From: Rhodospirillales bacterium URHD0017
Lineage (GTDB): Bacteria; Pseudomonadota; Alphaproteobacteria; Reyranellales; Reyranellaceae
Assembly (NCBI GenBank): GCA_900110395.1
Contig: FODP01000003.1
Span: forward strand, 62,001-126,000
Reading direction: 5' to 3'
DNA: 64,000 bases
This document shows, piece after piece, positions 23,972-32,912 of this stretch. The notes beneath the pieces were generated by a model that was given only the letters and a program-made list of their open reading frames with translations, ran no database searches and was not told where the DNA came from. A program made the position numbers and the translations under genes. Position 1 is the first letter of the stretch, and each line of letters begins with the position of its first letter.

Positions 23972-25363
23972 TCATTGATCGGGCACCCAGGCCACTCCGG
24001 TGATCCTGGGATTGGTCGTACCGCGCGCCGTCAGCATGAGGATATCACGCGGCAGATGCGGGAAGCGGACGAAACCCACCGAGCTTTCCGAGCGCGCATC
24101 AAACACCGTCTCGAGGACATAAGGAGGCAACCCGAGACCTTGCACACGTTCGGATATGGTCCCGATATCGGGGCCGATCCTGACAGGCCGGCTGGAGCGC
24201 AGCAGCTCGGTGGCATCGGCACACGACATCTCTTTCAATGCGGACCTGGCGACGAACTCACAGTACTCCCGCGGCATCCGGGCGCCCCAACCGCCGGCAA
24301 ACCCATCCCCGAGCATGATCGGCATGAGGACGGCATAGACGTCGGGACAGGTGCCATTGACGCGCAGGATCCGCGACAGGGTCACGATCGCCAAACCTTG
24401 CTCGATGCGTTGGGTGACTTCGTCAGTCGCGCGCCTCCACATGCCAGCGGCGAAATCACGAAACAGTGCGACAGCGCCGGGCGGCGCCGGCGGCCGGTCA
24501 CGTCCCGGCTGGGGCCTGAAACTCAATTCGACATACTGACGCCAGCTGTTGATCAGGCGCTCGAACGGATATTGCCCCGGACAGCGCCCCTGTTCCATGC
24601 AATCAGGCAGGCTGGTTTCCTGCAGGAAGCTCCGATCCGCGAACCCTTGCCTGTCGAACCACGCGTCCTTTTCCCATTTGCTGCGCGCCTTGGCGAAGGC
24701 ATCAATCTCGGCTTTAAGATTGCTCCAATACTCGGCAGAGCCAGGCTTGCGGTCGACGAGTATCTTGTACGTCTCTTCCGCCATCTGCAGCACGTCACCG
24801 CCCTGCACATGCCAATAGAAGGTCTGGTCGGCGAGATGACACGACCAACCGCCGCGCTTAATCGGATGCCCCCAGGCAAGGTCCGGCTCGCAGAGATAGG
24901 GAACGTCGGGAACGCCTTCGTGCGACCATGTATCCTGGAAGACGTGCAAATACTCGCCGAGCTCCCTGAGGTCGCCGGGATCCTGGTAGTCCTTGATGCG
25001 TGGGGCGGTCTGCAACAGCTTCGACTTGTAGACCTGGCCACGCTTTACTTCGCGGCTGGTCGGCGCGTTCCTGACCGTGATCTCGGATGCGAAGTGATGG
25101 TCATGAACCTGACCGGCGGCCGTTTCGTCGACGCCTATGCATGCCGCCTGGATGGTCGTGAGGACCGCGTCCGTGATCCTACTCCTGTCAAATCCGACAT
25201 TGCCCAGTGCGATCTGCTCGGCTTGCTCCGGCTTGAAGCCTGCCTTCGTCGCCAGCCACTTGGTAAGTCCGTAATGAACGTCGCCTTCCCAGGCTGCGGC
25301 AGGCGAAGCCAGCGCGAACAGGACGACGCAAAAGACAACCCTTGCTCGTGAGACTGATTGCAT
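23972..25363 (-). CDS. Secreted zinc-dependent P1 nuclease/phospholipase C-fold hydrolase with a long C-terminal region
   Basis: The 463-aa protein has a signal peptide (MQSVSRARVVFCVVLFALASPAAA), and the mature chain starts W-E-G-D-V-H. In P1 nuclease and zinc phospholipase C the mature Trp1 and a histidine at position 6 bind zinc. Here mature His6, and His116 and Asp120 in LGEYLHVFQDTWSHEG, fall at matching positions, so the fold assignment is good. Families of this fold are usually 270-300 aa; the last roughly 170 residues here are extra and I do not recognise them. Whether it cleaves nucleic acid or phospholipid is open. Codon choice looks less GC-rich than its neighbours. Confidence 0.65.
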   Translation of the reverse strand: MQSVSRARVVFCVVLFALASPAAAWEGDVHYGLTKWLATKAGFKPEQAEQIALGNVGFDRSRITDAVLTTIQAACIGVDETAAGQVHDHHFASEITVRNAPTSREVKRGQVYKSKLLQTAPRIKDYQDPGDLRELGEYLHVFQDTWSHEGVPDVPYLCEPDLAWGHPIKRGGWSCHLADQTFYWHVQGGDVLQMAEETYKILVDRKPGSAEYWSNLKAEIDAFAKARSKWEKDAWFDRQGFADRSFLQETSLPDCMEQGRCPGQYPFERLINSWRQYVELSFRPQPGRDRPPAPPGAVALFRDFAAGMWRRATDEVTQRIEQGLAIVTLSRILRVNGTCPDVYAVLMPIMLGDGFAGGWGARMPREYCEFVARSALKEMSCADATELLRSSRPVRIGPDIGTISERVQGLGLPPYVLETVFDARSESSVGFVRFPHLPRDILMLTARGTTNPRITGVAWVPDQ

Positions 25364-25786
25364 GGTGCCCCCTCGACCCCAGAACCTACTGGAGGTTGTA
25401 CCACAAATTTCATGCTACCCAACCGCCCGGTTCCGGCAGTGCGCACCCACTGACCATCCCCAGCCCAAGGATGTCACGACAAAGCATCCACCGATCAGTG
25501 TCTCCAGCAGCGGGCCCTTTGGGGTCCCGCAAGCTTCAAGCCTGGGGTTACTCGCGTAGCGGCGCCGTGCGCTCCGTAAAGCAGCTCCACCTTGCGCAGA
25601 ACGATTCGAGGAGTTCTATCGGCTTCGGAAGGTCTTCCTTGACCTCTTGTGCACTCAAGGTAGCATTGCTTGGCGTCAAAATGCTGCCGCTCGAACCTGG
25701 CTGAGTGCGATGTCGGCGCCACACGACGACCGTTTGTGATGATTTGCATACGCAGGCGCGGGAAGCTCAACCTGGGAGAGAAACGC
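25364..25786. other. 423-bp gene-free gap
   Basis: The stretch lies between the divergent P1-like hydrolase and the thioesterase. The short frames have no recognisable family and poor coding character. I see no repeat or strong hairpin. It presumably contains promoters for both flanking genes, but I cannot assign -35/-10 boxes with confidence. Confidence 0.5.
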
Positions 25787-26152
25787 ATGCCAGCTGACCT
25801 GACACCAGGGCTCAAAGCGGAGATCGTCACGACAGTCGACGACAAGCTCATCGTCACGCACATGGGCGGCGATGGCGTCCTGTCCACGCCATCGATGATC
25901 GGCTTGATGGAGCGTGCCGGCATCCAGGCCGTCCAGGCCCATCTCCCCGAAGGGCACACCACCGTGGGCTTCGAGGTGAACGTAAAACACTTCGGGGCCA
26001 CGCCGAAAGGCAAGAAGGTGACGGTGCGCGCCGAGCTGCTCGAGGTGGACGGCCGCAAGCTTCGCTTCAAGGTCGAGGCCTACGACGAGGACAAGAAGGT
26101 CGGCGAAGGCACTCATCGCCGCGCCATCATCGCCATTCAGCGCAAGGGTTGA
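25787..26152 (+). CDS. FlK-like hot-dog thioesterase family protein
   Basis: The 121-aa protein has a single hot-dog fold of the fluoroacetyl-CoA-thioesterase-like type: VTHMGGDGVLSTPSMIGLME, then HTTVGFEVNVKHFGATPKGKKV, then an EGTHRRAII strand. The family hydrolyses acyl-CoA esters; relatives with a general housekeeping or detoxification role are widespread, so fluoroacetate specificity should not be assumed. GGGAGAG precedes the ATG at 25787; the open frame extends 39 codons further upstream without support. Confidence 0.82.
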   Translation: MPADLTPGLKAEIVTTVDDKLIVTHMGGDGVLSTPSMIGLMERAGIQAVQAHLPEGHTTVGFEVNVKHFGATPKGKKVTVRAELLEVDGRKLRFKVEAYDEDKKVGEGTHRRAIIAIQRKG

Positions 26153-26229
26153 TTTACCCCGCGTCCCGCAGAGCATCGGAGTTCAGTAAGCAATGTAGGT
26201 GAAAAGCAAACATAACAGGGAGGAAGCCC

Positions 26230-27582
26230 ATGACACGCGTCCGTCGGATTACCCGTCGCCGAGCGTTGAAGGTTACGACTGGCGCTGTCGGCGCCTCCCT
26301 GCCGCTGGTCCACGTCCAGACAGCAGCCGCTGCCGGCAAGCTGACGATGGGCGTCTGGGATCACTGGGTTCCGGCGGCCAATCCGGTGCTGAAGGGCCTG
26401 ATCGACGAGTGGGCAGCCAAGAACAAGGTCGACGTCACGATCGACTTCATCGCCTCCGCCGGCAACAAGATGATCCTCACGCAGGCGGCCGAGGCGCAGG
26501 CGCGGAGCGGGCACGACATCCTGGCCTTCGACCAATGGGCCGCCCACCAGTACGGCGACAAGCTCGTCGCCGTGAACGACGTCATGGATGGGTTGATCAA
26601 GCAGTACGGGCCGGTGAGCAAGGCCGTGGAATACCTCGGCACGTCGGATGGGAAATGGTTGGCCGTGCCGGTCGCCTGGGGCTCGGCTCCCCTGCCGCCG
26701 TGCGCCCGCATCTCCATGATCAAGAAATTCACCGACGAGGATGTGACCGAGTGGTATCCGGCCAAGGACGTGAAGACCAAAGGTGCAGCCGAGTGGACGT
26801 ACGAAAAGCAGCTGAAGATGGCCGAGCAATGCCACAAGGCGGGCCATCTGTTCGCGTTCGGCTGCGGCGCCAACAGCACGGACGCCAATCAGACCTGGGG
26901 CGCGACGTTCGGTGCCTTCGGCGCGCATCTCGTCGACGCCAAGGGCAACATCACCGTCGATTCCGATCCGATCCGCGAAGTGCTTGACTACGTCAAGCGC
27001 TTCGTCCCGTACCTGCCGCGGGAAACCATCGCCTACGACGACGCGTCCAACAACAAGGCCTTCGTTGCCGGCTCGGCGGCGCTGATCTGGAACCCGCCCA
27101 GCGCCTGGGCCGTGGCCAAGCGCGATGCGCCGGCCATCGCCGCCGACACCTGGCACTTTCCCAATCCCCGGGGAAAGATGGGCCGCCTCGTGCCTCATCG
27201 CCCGTATTTCTGGGGCATCTGGCAATGGGCACAGAACAAGTCGGCGGCAAGAGACCTTATCGCGTTCATCAGCCAGCGCGACGTCGTCTCCAAGCTCAGC
27301 GTTCCGGCGGCGGGCTATGACATCCCGCCATTCCTGTCGATGGCGGATCTGCCGGTGTGGGCGGACATCGAGCCGCCAAAAGGAACGCTCTATAATTATC
27401 CTGTGCGCCCTCACCATGACGCCGAGTACTATATCGTCGGCTCGAGCGCGCCGCCGGACATCGGCGTGCAGATCTGGAGCCACTACATGATCCCGGGGAT
27501 GGTGGCGCGCGTCGTCTCCGGTCACAGCGAGAAGAAGGTGATCGACTGGGCGAAGGCGGAACTCGAGGGTATCCGTCGCTGA
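26230..27582 (+). CDS. Tat-exported extracellular solute-binding protein (ABC family 1 type)
   Basis: The 450-aa periplasmic binding protein begins with an arginine-rich Tat-like signal (RRITRRRALKVTTGAVGA, cut near AAAAG). The mature part starts KLTMGVWDHWVPAANPVLKGL and carries the ANKA-type hinge region (NNKAFVAGSAALIWNPPSA) of sugar or family-1 binding proteins. No permease or ATPase gene is adjacent, so it is an orphan binding component here. GGGAGGAAGCCC precedes the ATG. It lies 25 bp upstream of the metallo-beta-lactamase-type gene and could be co-transcribed with it. Confidence 0.83.
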   Translation: MTRVRRITRRRALKVTTGAVGASLPLVHVQTAAAAGKLTMGVWDHWVPAANPVLKGLIDEWAAKNKVDVTIDFIASAGNKMILTQAAEAQARSGHDILAFDQWAAHQYGDKLVAVNDVMDGLIKQYGPVSKAVEYLGTSDGKWLAVPVAWGSAPLPPCARISMIKKFTDEDVTEWYPAKDVKTKGAAEWTYEKQLKMAEQCHKAGHLFAFGCGANSTDANQTWGATFGAFGAHLVDAKGNITVDSDPIREVLDYVKRFVPYLPRETIAYDDASNNKAFVAGSAALIWNPPSAWAVAKRDAPAIAADTWHFPNPRGKMGRLVPHRPYFWGIWQWAQNKSAARDLIAFISQRDVVSKLSVPAAGYDIPPFLSMADLPVWADIEPPKGTLYNYPVRPHHDAEYYIVGSSAPPDIGVQIWSHYMIPGMVARVVSGHSEKKVIDWAKAELEGIRR

Positions 27583-27607
27583 GCCCCCAAACACTGAGGA
27601 TGATGCC

Positions 27608-28399
27608 GTGATCGTCAAGCAGATCTGGACCGCCAATGCCTACCGCAACTTCAACTACCTCATCGCCTGCAGCGAAACCGGCGAGGCCTTGGCCATCGAC
27701 CCCCTGGATCATGAAAAGTGCCTGAAGGCCGCCAAGGAAGAAGGGTGGGAGATCACCCAGATCCTGAACACGCACGAGCACCGCGATCATACGGGCGGCA
27801 ACGAGGCTGTGGCCGGGAAGACTGGTGCCACGATCCTCGCGCACAAGAATGCCAAGGACAAGATCGCCGGCATGGCCCGCGGCTTGAGCGCGGGCGACAT
27901 CGTCAAGGTGGGCAAGACGGTCGAACTCGAAGTGATGGACACACCGGGCCACACCATGTGTCACGTGTGCCTGCGGTCGCACACCGACCAGCCGGCTCTC
28001 TTTTGCGGCGATACGCTGTTCAATGCCGGCGCCGGGAACTGCCACAACGGCGGTCATCCGAATGAGCTGTACAATACGTTTGACCAGCAGCTCGCCAAGC
28101 TGCCGAACTCGACATTGATCTATCCGGGCCACGACTACATTGAAAACAATCTGAAGTTCACCTTGGATCGCGAGCCCGACAACAAGAGCGCTCGCAAGAT
28201 GCTCGACAAGCTCGCGGGCCAGGACCCCAACAAGGCGTATGTATCGACGCTCGAGGTCGAAGGGGAGATCAACACCTTCTTTCGCCTGACCAGCCCGACA
28301 GTCATCGCGAAACTGCGCGAATCGTTTCCCGATTTGCCCGAGAAGCCCGACCAGCGCACGGTGTTCCTGAAGCTCCGCGAGCTGCGTAACTCGTGGTGA
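27608..28399 (+). CDS. Hydroxyacylglutathione hydrolase-like metallo-beta-lactamase fold protein
   Basis: The 263-aa protein has the glyoxalase II layout. The metal motif THEHRDHTGG is near residue 57, DTPGHTMCHV near 119, CGDTLFNAGAGNC near 137, and IYPGHDYIENNLKF near 175. The last one, with the ENL-F pattern, is characteristic of GloB, which cleaves S-D-lactoylglutathione. The C-terminal third matches the GloB substrate-binding tail (LRELRNSW end). The start is GTG with TGAGGA upstream; an ATG in another frame just before ends at once. A gloB-like function is likely. Confidence 0.85.
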   Translation: MIVKQIWTANAYRNFNYLIACSETGEALAIDPLDHEKCLKAAKEEGWEITQILNTHEHRDHTGGNEAVAGKTGATILAHKNAKDKIAGMARGLSAGDIVKVGKTVELEVMDTPGHTMCHVCLRSHTDQPALFCGDTLFNAGAGNCHNGGHPNELYNTFDQQLAKLPNSTLIYPGHDYIENNLKFTLDREPDNKSARKMLDKLAGQDPNKAYVSTLEVEGEINTFFRLTSPTVIAKLRESFPDLPEKPDQRTVFLKLRELRNSW

Positions 28400-28464
28400 A
28401 GCCTTGGTGACCGTATGTGACAAAGGGCACAGTCCACGAAGCGCCGGTGGGCCAAGATCGCGGC

Positions 28465-28806
28465 ATGCTTGAGCTCATTTCGATCATTGCCGGACTCATC
28501 GTCTGCGTCCTGATTCCGGTAGAGTTGGGCAAGATCCGCAAAGGTTGGGTGCACAAGAAGTTCGCGGGCGATCGGCCCAAGTTCCTGGCCGCCTACCGCA
28601 AGCAGCTCAAGGCGTTGATGTGGCTCGGCCTCGTCTTCGGGGTACTGGGGCTGGGCCTCGCGGCGGTTGAAGGGCATCGCGGCGAGGCGATCGTCAGGGT
28701 CGTCGGCGCCGCCATCTGGCTCGCTGTCTCCGGCTTTGCCTTCAACTCGCTTCGCGAATTGGCAAAGATTCCGGACACGGAGCCGTCGACCTTACCCCCC
28801 AGGTAA
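28465..28806 (+). CDS. Small two-helix-plus membrane protein of unknown function
   Basis: The 113-aa protein has a hydrophobic N-terminus (MLELISIIAGLIVCVLIPVEL), a basic loop rich in lysine (KIRKGWVHKKFAGDRPKFLAAYRKQ), then two hydrophobic stretches (LMWLGLVFGVLGLGLAAV and AAIWLAVSGFAF). Three membrane segments are likely. I recognise no family. The frame opens 16 codons earlier but the ATG at 28465 directly starts the first helix. Confidence 0.6.
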   Translation: MLELISIIAGLIVCVLIPVELGKIRKGWVHKKFAGDRPKFLAAYRKQLKALMWLGLVFGVLGLGLAAVEGHRGEAIVRVVGAAIWLAVSGFAFNSLRELAKIPDTEPSTLPPR

Positions 28807-28842
28807 TCGACCGTCTCGCGTCGCCGCCATAGCTTCGGCGGC

Positions 28843-29322
28843 ATGGAACGACGAGACCTTATCCGAGCAATCGCAGCGGTCGGCGTCGCAGCGTCGCCGG
28901 CGCTGCTCGGGCCTGTGCGGGCCCAATCCCCATCTCAAAGGAGCAGAGCGATGAGCAACGCCAACGAAGTCGTGGTGCGCTACCTCGCGGCATGGAACGA
29001 GCCCGAGCCCAAGCGTCGGCGCGAGCTGGTGGCGAAGGCGTGGATCGACGACGGCACCTACGTCGACGCCGCGCGCGACGGCAAGGGCCATGACAGTCTC
29101 GACGCCATGATCGCTGCGGCGCAGGGCCACTTCCCGGGCTACCGCCTGCGCCTCGCGAGCGGCATCGAGGCGCATCACGACTACCTGCGCTTCAGCTGGG
29201 TGGCCGGCGGCACGGCCGAGACGCCGCTCTACATCAAGGGCACCGACTTCGTGGTCGTGGGCGGCGACGGCCGCATCAAGTCGGTGGTCGGCTTCGTCGA
29301 CGCAGCACCCGCGCGCGGCTGA
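28843..29322 (+). CDS. Exported SnoaL-like (NTF2-fold) protein
   Basis: The 159-aa protein starts with a twin-arginine-free export signal (MERRDLIRAIAAVGVAASPALLGPVRAQ) and continues as an NTF2-like domain: VVVRYLAAWNEPEPKRRRELV, a DDGTYVDAARDGKGHDSLDAMI segment and a closing GFVDAAP strand. The ARDGKGHDSL motif is typical of the SnoaL branch. An internal ATG at 28951 would give a cytoplasmic form without the signal. It may be coupled to the alpha/beta hydrolase 11 bp downstream. Confidence 0.75.
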   Translation: MERRDLIRAIAAVGVAASPALLGPVRAQSPSQRSRAMSNANEVVVRYLAAWNEPEPKRRRELVAKAWIDDGTYVDAARDGKGHDSLDAMIAAAQGHFPGYRLRLASGIEAHHDYLRFSWVAGGTAETPLYIKGTDFVVVGGDGRIKSVVGFVDAAPARG

Positions 29323-29333
29323 GGGAGGTCGCG

Positions 29334-30218
29334 ATGAACAGGAGAAGTGCGGCGACCTCGATCGCCGCCGCTGCCGTCGCCGCCGTTGTGACCTCCGGCG
29401 GTCGGCCCGCCGAGGCCAGGACTCCAGGCACGACGCGGTCTTCGTTCATCGAGACCGAAGACGGCGCCAGCCTGTTCCACGTCGATTGGGGCACCGGCAA
29501 GCCCGTGGTCTTCACCCATGCCTGGGGCCTCAATGCCGACATCTGGGAGTACCAGCTCGTCGAGCTGGCCGACCAGGGCCTGCGCTGCGTCGCCTATGAC
29601 CGGCGCGGCCACGGCCGGTCCAGCGATCCGGGCCGCGGCTACGACTACGACCGCCTGGCCGACGATCTGGCCGCGGTCATCAATCGGCTCGACCTCAGGG
29701 AGGTCACGCTCGTCGCCCATTCCATGGGTAACGGCGAAGCCGTGCGTTACCTGAAACGGCACGGCAGCGCGCGGATCGCACGCCTGGTGATGCTGAGCAC
29801 GGTCCCGCCTCAGTCGACCGGCGACTTCGGCCCCCTCGTCGCCGGCCTGAAGCAGGACCGCCCGGCATTTCTTGCCAAAGCCGTTATCGCCTTCACCGGC
29901 GGCCATTCCGCCGTTTCACCGGCCATGACCGAATGGATCGTGGCACAGTTCATGCGCGCCTCGCCAAAGGCCACCATCGACTGCCTGCGCGCCATCGCGC
30001 GCGGCGACCTTCGGGAGGACCTGCGCGCTGTCACCGTGCCGACCTTGATCGCTCATGGCGACAAGGACGTGGTCAACCCGCTCGACACGACGGCGCGGAA
30101 AGTGGCCGAGCTCATAGCGGGCTCGACGCTCAAGGTATACGAGGGCGCGCCGCACGGCCTTGTCATCACTCATCGTGATCGTCTGGCGCAGGATATCCTG
30201 GCGTTTGCCCGCGTATGA
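29334..30218 (+). CDS. Exported alpha/beta hydrolase
   Basis: The 294-aa alpha/beta hydrolase carries an N-terminal alanine-rich export-like leader. The nucleophile elbow is AHSMGNGEAVR (serine near 131), the acid lies in AHGDKDVVNPLDTT, and the histidine in EGAPHGLVITHRD. The RRGHGRSSDPGRGYDYDRLADDL segment resembles non-heme chloroperoxidase/arylesterase relatives. It sits 11 bp after the SnoaL gene and overlaps the convergent GFA gene by 53 bp. Confidence 0.82.
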   Translation: MNRRSAATSIAAAAVAAVVTSGGRPAEARTPGTTRSSFIETEDGASLFHVDWGTGKPVVFTHAWGLNADIWEYQLVELADQGLRCVAYDRRGHGRSSDPGRGYDYDRLADDLAAVINRLDLREVTLVAHSMGNGEAVRYLKRHGSARIARLVMLSTVPPQSTGDFGPLVAGLKQDRPAFLAKAVIAFTGGHSAVSPAMTEWIVAQFMRASPKATIDCLRAIARGDLREDLRAVTVPTLIAHGDKDVVNPLDTTARKVAELIAGSTLKVYEGAPHGLVITHRDRLAQDILAFARV

Positions 30219-30687
30219 CCTGACGCCGCTTGTTGCGGTTGGGCCGCTCCCACACCACGCCGGGATAACCTTTTAGCGGAACGAGCGGCTCGCCGAGCCA
30301 GGTCCAGTCCTGCAGCTCGGCGATGGCAATGTGATAGCGCGGCTCCCGTCCCGTGCGGCCGCCGATCAGCGCGCGCGGTATGTTGACCATCTGCGGCGCG
30401 TGCGGCCGCTCGTAGATGAGCGGTGTTCCGCAGCGTGAGCAGAAGCTCCTGGTTCTCCCCGTCGTCTTTTCCTGGAAGCGCGTGATCTTGGTCTGGCCCT
30501 TGGTCACCCGGAAGCGACTGCGCCAACAGCCGACATAGGTCGCATAGGCCGAGCCATGCGCGCGCCGACTCGCGGCGGAATGATCGTGCCACGCCCATCG
30601 TGCCGGGATGCCAATCTCGAACTGCACGGCGCCGCAAAGACATTGGCCTTGTGCCGATGCTGTGTTCTCTGTCTTCGCCTTGGCCAT
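30166..30687 (-). CDS. GFA (CENP-V) family protein with an altered zinc site
   Basis: The 173-aa protein has the GFA zinc-binding frame: CLCGAVQFE near residue 17 and CSRCGTPLIYERPH near 83. The middle C-H-C-x-x-C-R cluster, which holds the second zinc in S-hydroxymethylglutathione synthase Gfa, reads W-H-D-H-S-A-A-S-R here, so three cysteines are replaced. I believe similar GFA proteins with this histidine variant exist, so it may be a stable subfamily. Formaldehyde activation is therefore doubtful. The ATG is at 30687. Confidence 0.75.
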   Translation of the reverse strand: MAKAKTENTASAQGQCLCGAVQFEIGIPARWAWHDHSAASRRAHGSAYATYVGCWRSRFRVTKGQTKITRFQEKTTGRTRSFCSRCGTPLIYERPHAPQMVNIPRALIGGRTGREPRYHIAIAELQDWTWLGEPLVPLKGYPGVVWERPNRNKRRQVIRGQTPGYPAPDDHDE

Positions 30688-30762
30688 CTTCGCCTCTCCC
30701 GCGGCAACCAGGAGCCGCGTCCGGAGTTCATCATCCGGCTGAAATTCGCCCGGGGGCGTTCC

Positions 30763-31191
30763 ATGATCAAGAAGTTCGCAGCCGCCGTGATGATGGCGGT
30801 ACTGACCACCTCCGCCGCGTCGGGGCAGACCGAAGGCGGCACGCCGGGCCAGCCGTCGGTCACCGTGCTCGACACGCAGGAAGTCCAGGGCATCCTGGGC
30901 CGCGAGATCCGCAGCACGGCCGACGAGAACATGGGACGTATCGTCGACGTCCTGGTCGATGGCCAAGGCATCGCGCGCGCCGCCATCATCGACTTCGGCG
31001 GCTTTCTCGGCGTCGGCAGCCGCAAGATCGCCGTCGCCTGGCAGGCGTTGCATTTCGTGCCACAGGCGGAAAAGCGCTACGGCATCGTCCTCGAGCTGAC
31101 GCGCGACCAGGTGAAGCCCGCTCCGGAATACAAGGAAGGCCGCCCGGTCATCGCGATCGTCGCCTCGGGCAAGTTCGAGCCTCTGCCCTAG
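30763..31191 (+). CDS. Secreted PRC-barrel domain protein
   Basis: The 142-aa protein has a Sec signal (MIKKFAAAVMMAVLTTSAASG) and one PRC-barrel domain with ILGREIRSTADENMGRIVDV and IIDFGGFLGVGSRKIAVAW, parallel to the cytosolic copy at 115-480. The periplasmic role is unknown. It lies 10 bp before the MFS gene and may share its transcript. Confidence 0.82.
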   Translation: MIKKFAAAVMMAVLTTSAASGQTEGGTPGQPSVTVLDTQEVQGILGREIRSTADENMGRIVDVLVDGQGIARAAIIDFGGFLGVGSRKIAVAWQALHFVPQAEKRYGIVLELTRDQVKPAPEYKEGRPVIAIVASGKFEPLP

Positions 31192-31201
31192 TGGCACGTC
31201 G

Positions 31202-32479
31202 GTGGCGGAGTTTCCCTCTCCTTCACTACCGCATCCCTCGCGGAAGAGCCTGGGGCGGCTCGACTGGTTCGTCTTCCTTGTCGCCGACGTGCAGACCGGC
31301 TTCGGGCCGTTCGTCGCCGTCTATCTGACCTCGCAGAAGTGGACGCAGATCGAGATCGGCCTGGTGCTGACGGTGGCCGGCCTGGTCTCGCTGCTCGGCC
31401 AGATCCCGGGCGGCGCGCTGGTCGACGCCGTGCGCTCCGAGCGCGTGGTCGCCGCGGTGGCGGTGACCATGATCGCCACGAGCGCGCTGGTCTACGCAAC
31501 TTTCCCGATCTTTCCCGCCGTTCTGGTCGCAGCGACGCTGCACGCGGCCGCGAGCTGCGTCCTGGGACCGGCGATCGCGGCGATCAGCCTCGGCCTCGTC
31601 GGCCACGCCGCGATCGGCGAACGCTTCGGCCGCAATGCGCGCTTCGCGTCGATTGGTGCGGCGCTGTCAGCGGCGGTGATGGGCGGCTTCGGCTACTACT
31701 TCACGCCCCAAGCCGTGTTCTTCGTCACCGCGGCGCTGCTCGTCCCGACACTGGCCGTGCTGCGCGGCGTCGCCGCGGCGGAGATCGATCCCGAGCGCGC
31801 GCACGGCAACTTGCCGGAGCTGCGCGCCAACAAGCCGCCAGTGGATCTGCGCAGCCTGCTCAGCAAGCCGGCACTGCTGGTGTTCGGCTGCTGCATCCTG
31901 CTGTTCCACTTCGCCAATGCCGCCATGTTGCCGCTGATGGGCAGCGTGCTCACCACGCGCTCGAGCCAGTGGGCCACCGTGCTGATCGGCGCCTGCATGG
32001 TCGGGCCGCAGATCGTCGTCGCCCTGTTCTCGCCCTGGGTCGGCCGGCAGGCGCAGCGCATCGGACGCAAGCCGCTGCTGATCGCGGGCTTCGCCGCCCT
32101 GCCGATCCGCGGCCTGCTGCTGGGCACGGTGACCGACCCCTCCCTGCTGGTCACCGTGCAGTTGCTGGATGGCCTGACCGCCGCGGTGATGAGCGTGATG
32201 GTGCCGCTCACCATCGCCGACCTGACGCGCGGCTCGGGCCGCTTCAATCTCACCCAGGGCGTGGTCGGCACCATGATGGGCGTCGGCGCCTCGCTCAGCC
32301 CAACCTTCGCCGGCTACATGAGCGATACGTTCGGCAGCTCGGCGGCCTTCATGGGCCTGGCGGCGGTCGGGATGTGTGCGCTGGCCACCGTGTGGTTCCT
32401 GATGCCCGAGACGCGGCCGGCCGCCAGCGAGCTGCGCAAGCATCCTTCGGATGCTGGCTGTCGATCTTCTAAGGCTTGA
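31202..32479 (+). CDS. MFS transporter
   Basis: The 425-aa protein has about twelve membrane segments. LDWFVFLVADVQTGFGPFVAVYL opens helix 1, GQIPGGALVDAVRSERVV is the cytoplasmic loop 2-3 signature (G-x3-D-x2-R), and a second-half RQAQRIGRKPLLIAGF loop mirrors it. The substrate is unknown; sequence style recalls efflux-type MFS. The start is GTG at 31202 just after the PRC gene. Its last 11 bp overlap the convergent SnoaL-like gene. Confidence 0.85.
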   Translation: MAEFPSPSLPHPSRKSLGRLDWFVFLVADVQTGFGPFVAVYLTSQKWTQIEIGLVLTVAGLVSLLGQIPGGALVDAVRSERVVAAVAVTMIATSALVYATFPIFPAVLVAATLHAAASCVLGPAIAAISLGLVGHAAIGERFGRNARFASIGAALSAAVMGGFGYYFTPQAVFFVTAALLVPTLAVLRGVAAAEIDPERAHGNLPELRANKPPVDLRSLLSKPALLVFGCCILLFHFANAAMLPLMGSVLTTRSSQWATVLIGACMVGPQIVVALFSPWVGRQAQRIGRKPLLIAGFAALPIRGLLLGTVTDPSLLVTVQLLDGLTAAVMSVMVPLTIADLTRGSGRFNLTQGVVGTMMGVGASLSPTFAGYMSDTFGSSAAFMGLAAVGMCALATVWFLMPETRPAASELRKHPSDAGCRSSKA

Positions 32480-32912
32480 GAGCGAACGAGACCTTGCCGG
32501 TCGCCATGTCGAAGGGCAGCGAGCTGTGCTCGTGGACGATCCGCCACTTGTCGCCGACCAGGCGCAGCCCCTGCGTGGCGCGCCACCACATGTCGACCTG
32601 CTGGCCCGTCCGCAGACGGCCGGCAACATGGTGCAGGCCGTGGCAGAACGCCACGCCGTGACCCGGCACGACCACGAGATCGCGGATCTCGTACGACATC
32701 GGCCCGTCATAGCCGTCGAACCATTGCTGGGCACGACGCCGAAGGTCGGCCGCTCCTGTGTATTGCAGGGGTTCGAGCAGATCGTAGGCCACGACGTCAG
32801 CCGCGTGATGAGAGACCAGGCGCGCAGCGTCCTTGGCATGCACCGCCTCGATCCGGTCCTGCATGATGGCGTGGATTTCGGCCTCGACGGCCGCCGGTGT
32901 TGCCATGGTCAT
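32469..32912 (-). CDS. SgcJ/YybH-like NTF2-fold protein
   Basis: The 147-aa soluble protein has a DUF4440/SnoaL_3 pattern: AAVEAEIHAIMQDRIEAVHAKDAARLV at the N-terminus, PLQYTGAADLRRRAQQWFD in the middle, and a C-terminal KWRIVHEHSSLPFDM strand. The HEHSSLPF ending is typical of this family, whose function is unknown. ATGs at 32912 and 32906 both fit. It is divergent from the flippase gene. Confidence 0.8.
   Translation of the reverse strand: MTMATPAAVEAEIHAIMQDRIEAVHAKDAARLVSHHAADVVAYDLLEPLQYTGAADLRRRAQQWFDGYDGPMSYEIRDLVVVPGHGVAFCHGLHHVAGRLRTGQQVDMWWRATQGLRLVGDKWRIVHEHSSLPFDMATGKVSFALKP

Noticed and set aside
25787..26152. Fluoroacetate resistance (FlK) together with the aspartate-nucleophile hydrolase at 35301
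   Set aside because: The two genes are about 9 kb apart, the thioesterase family is broad, and specificity cannot be read from the sequence.
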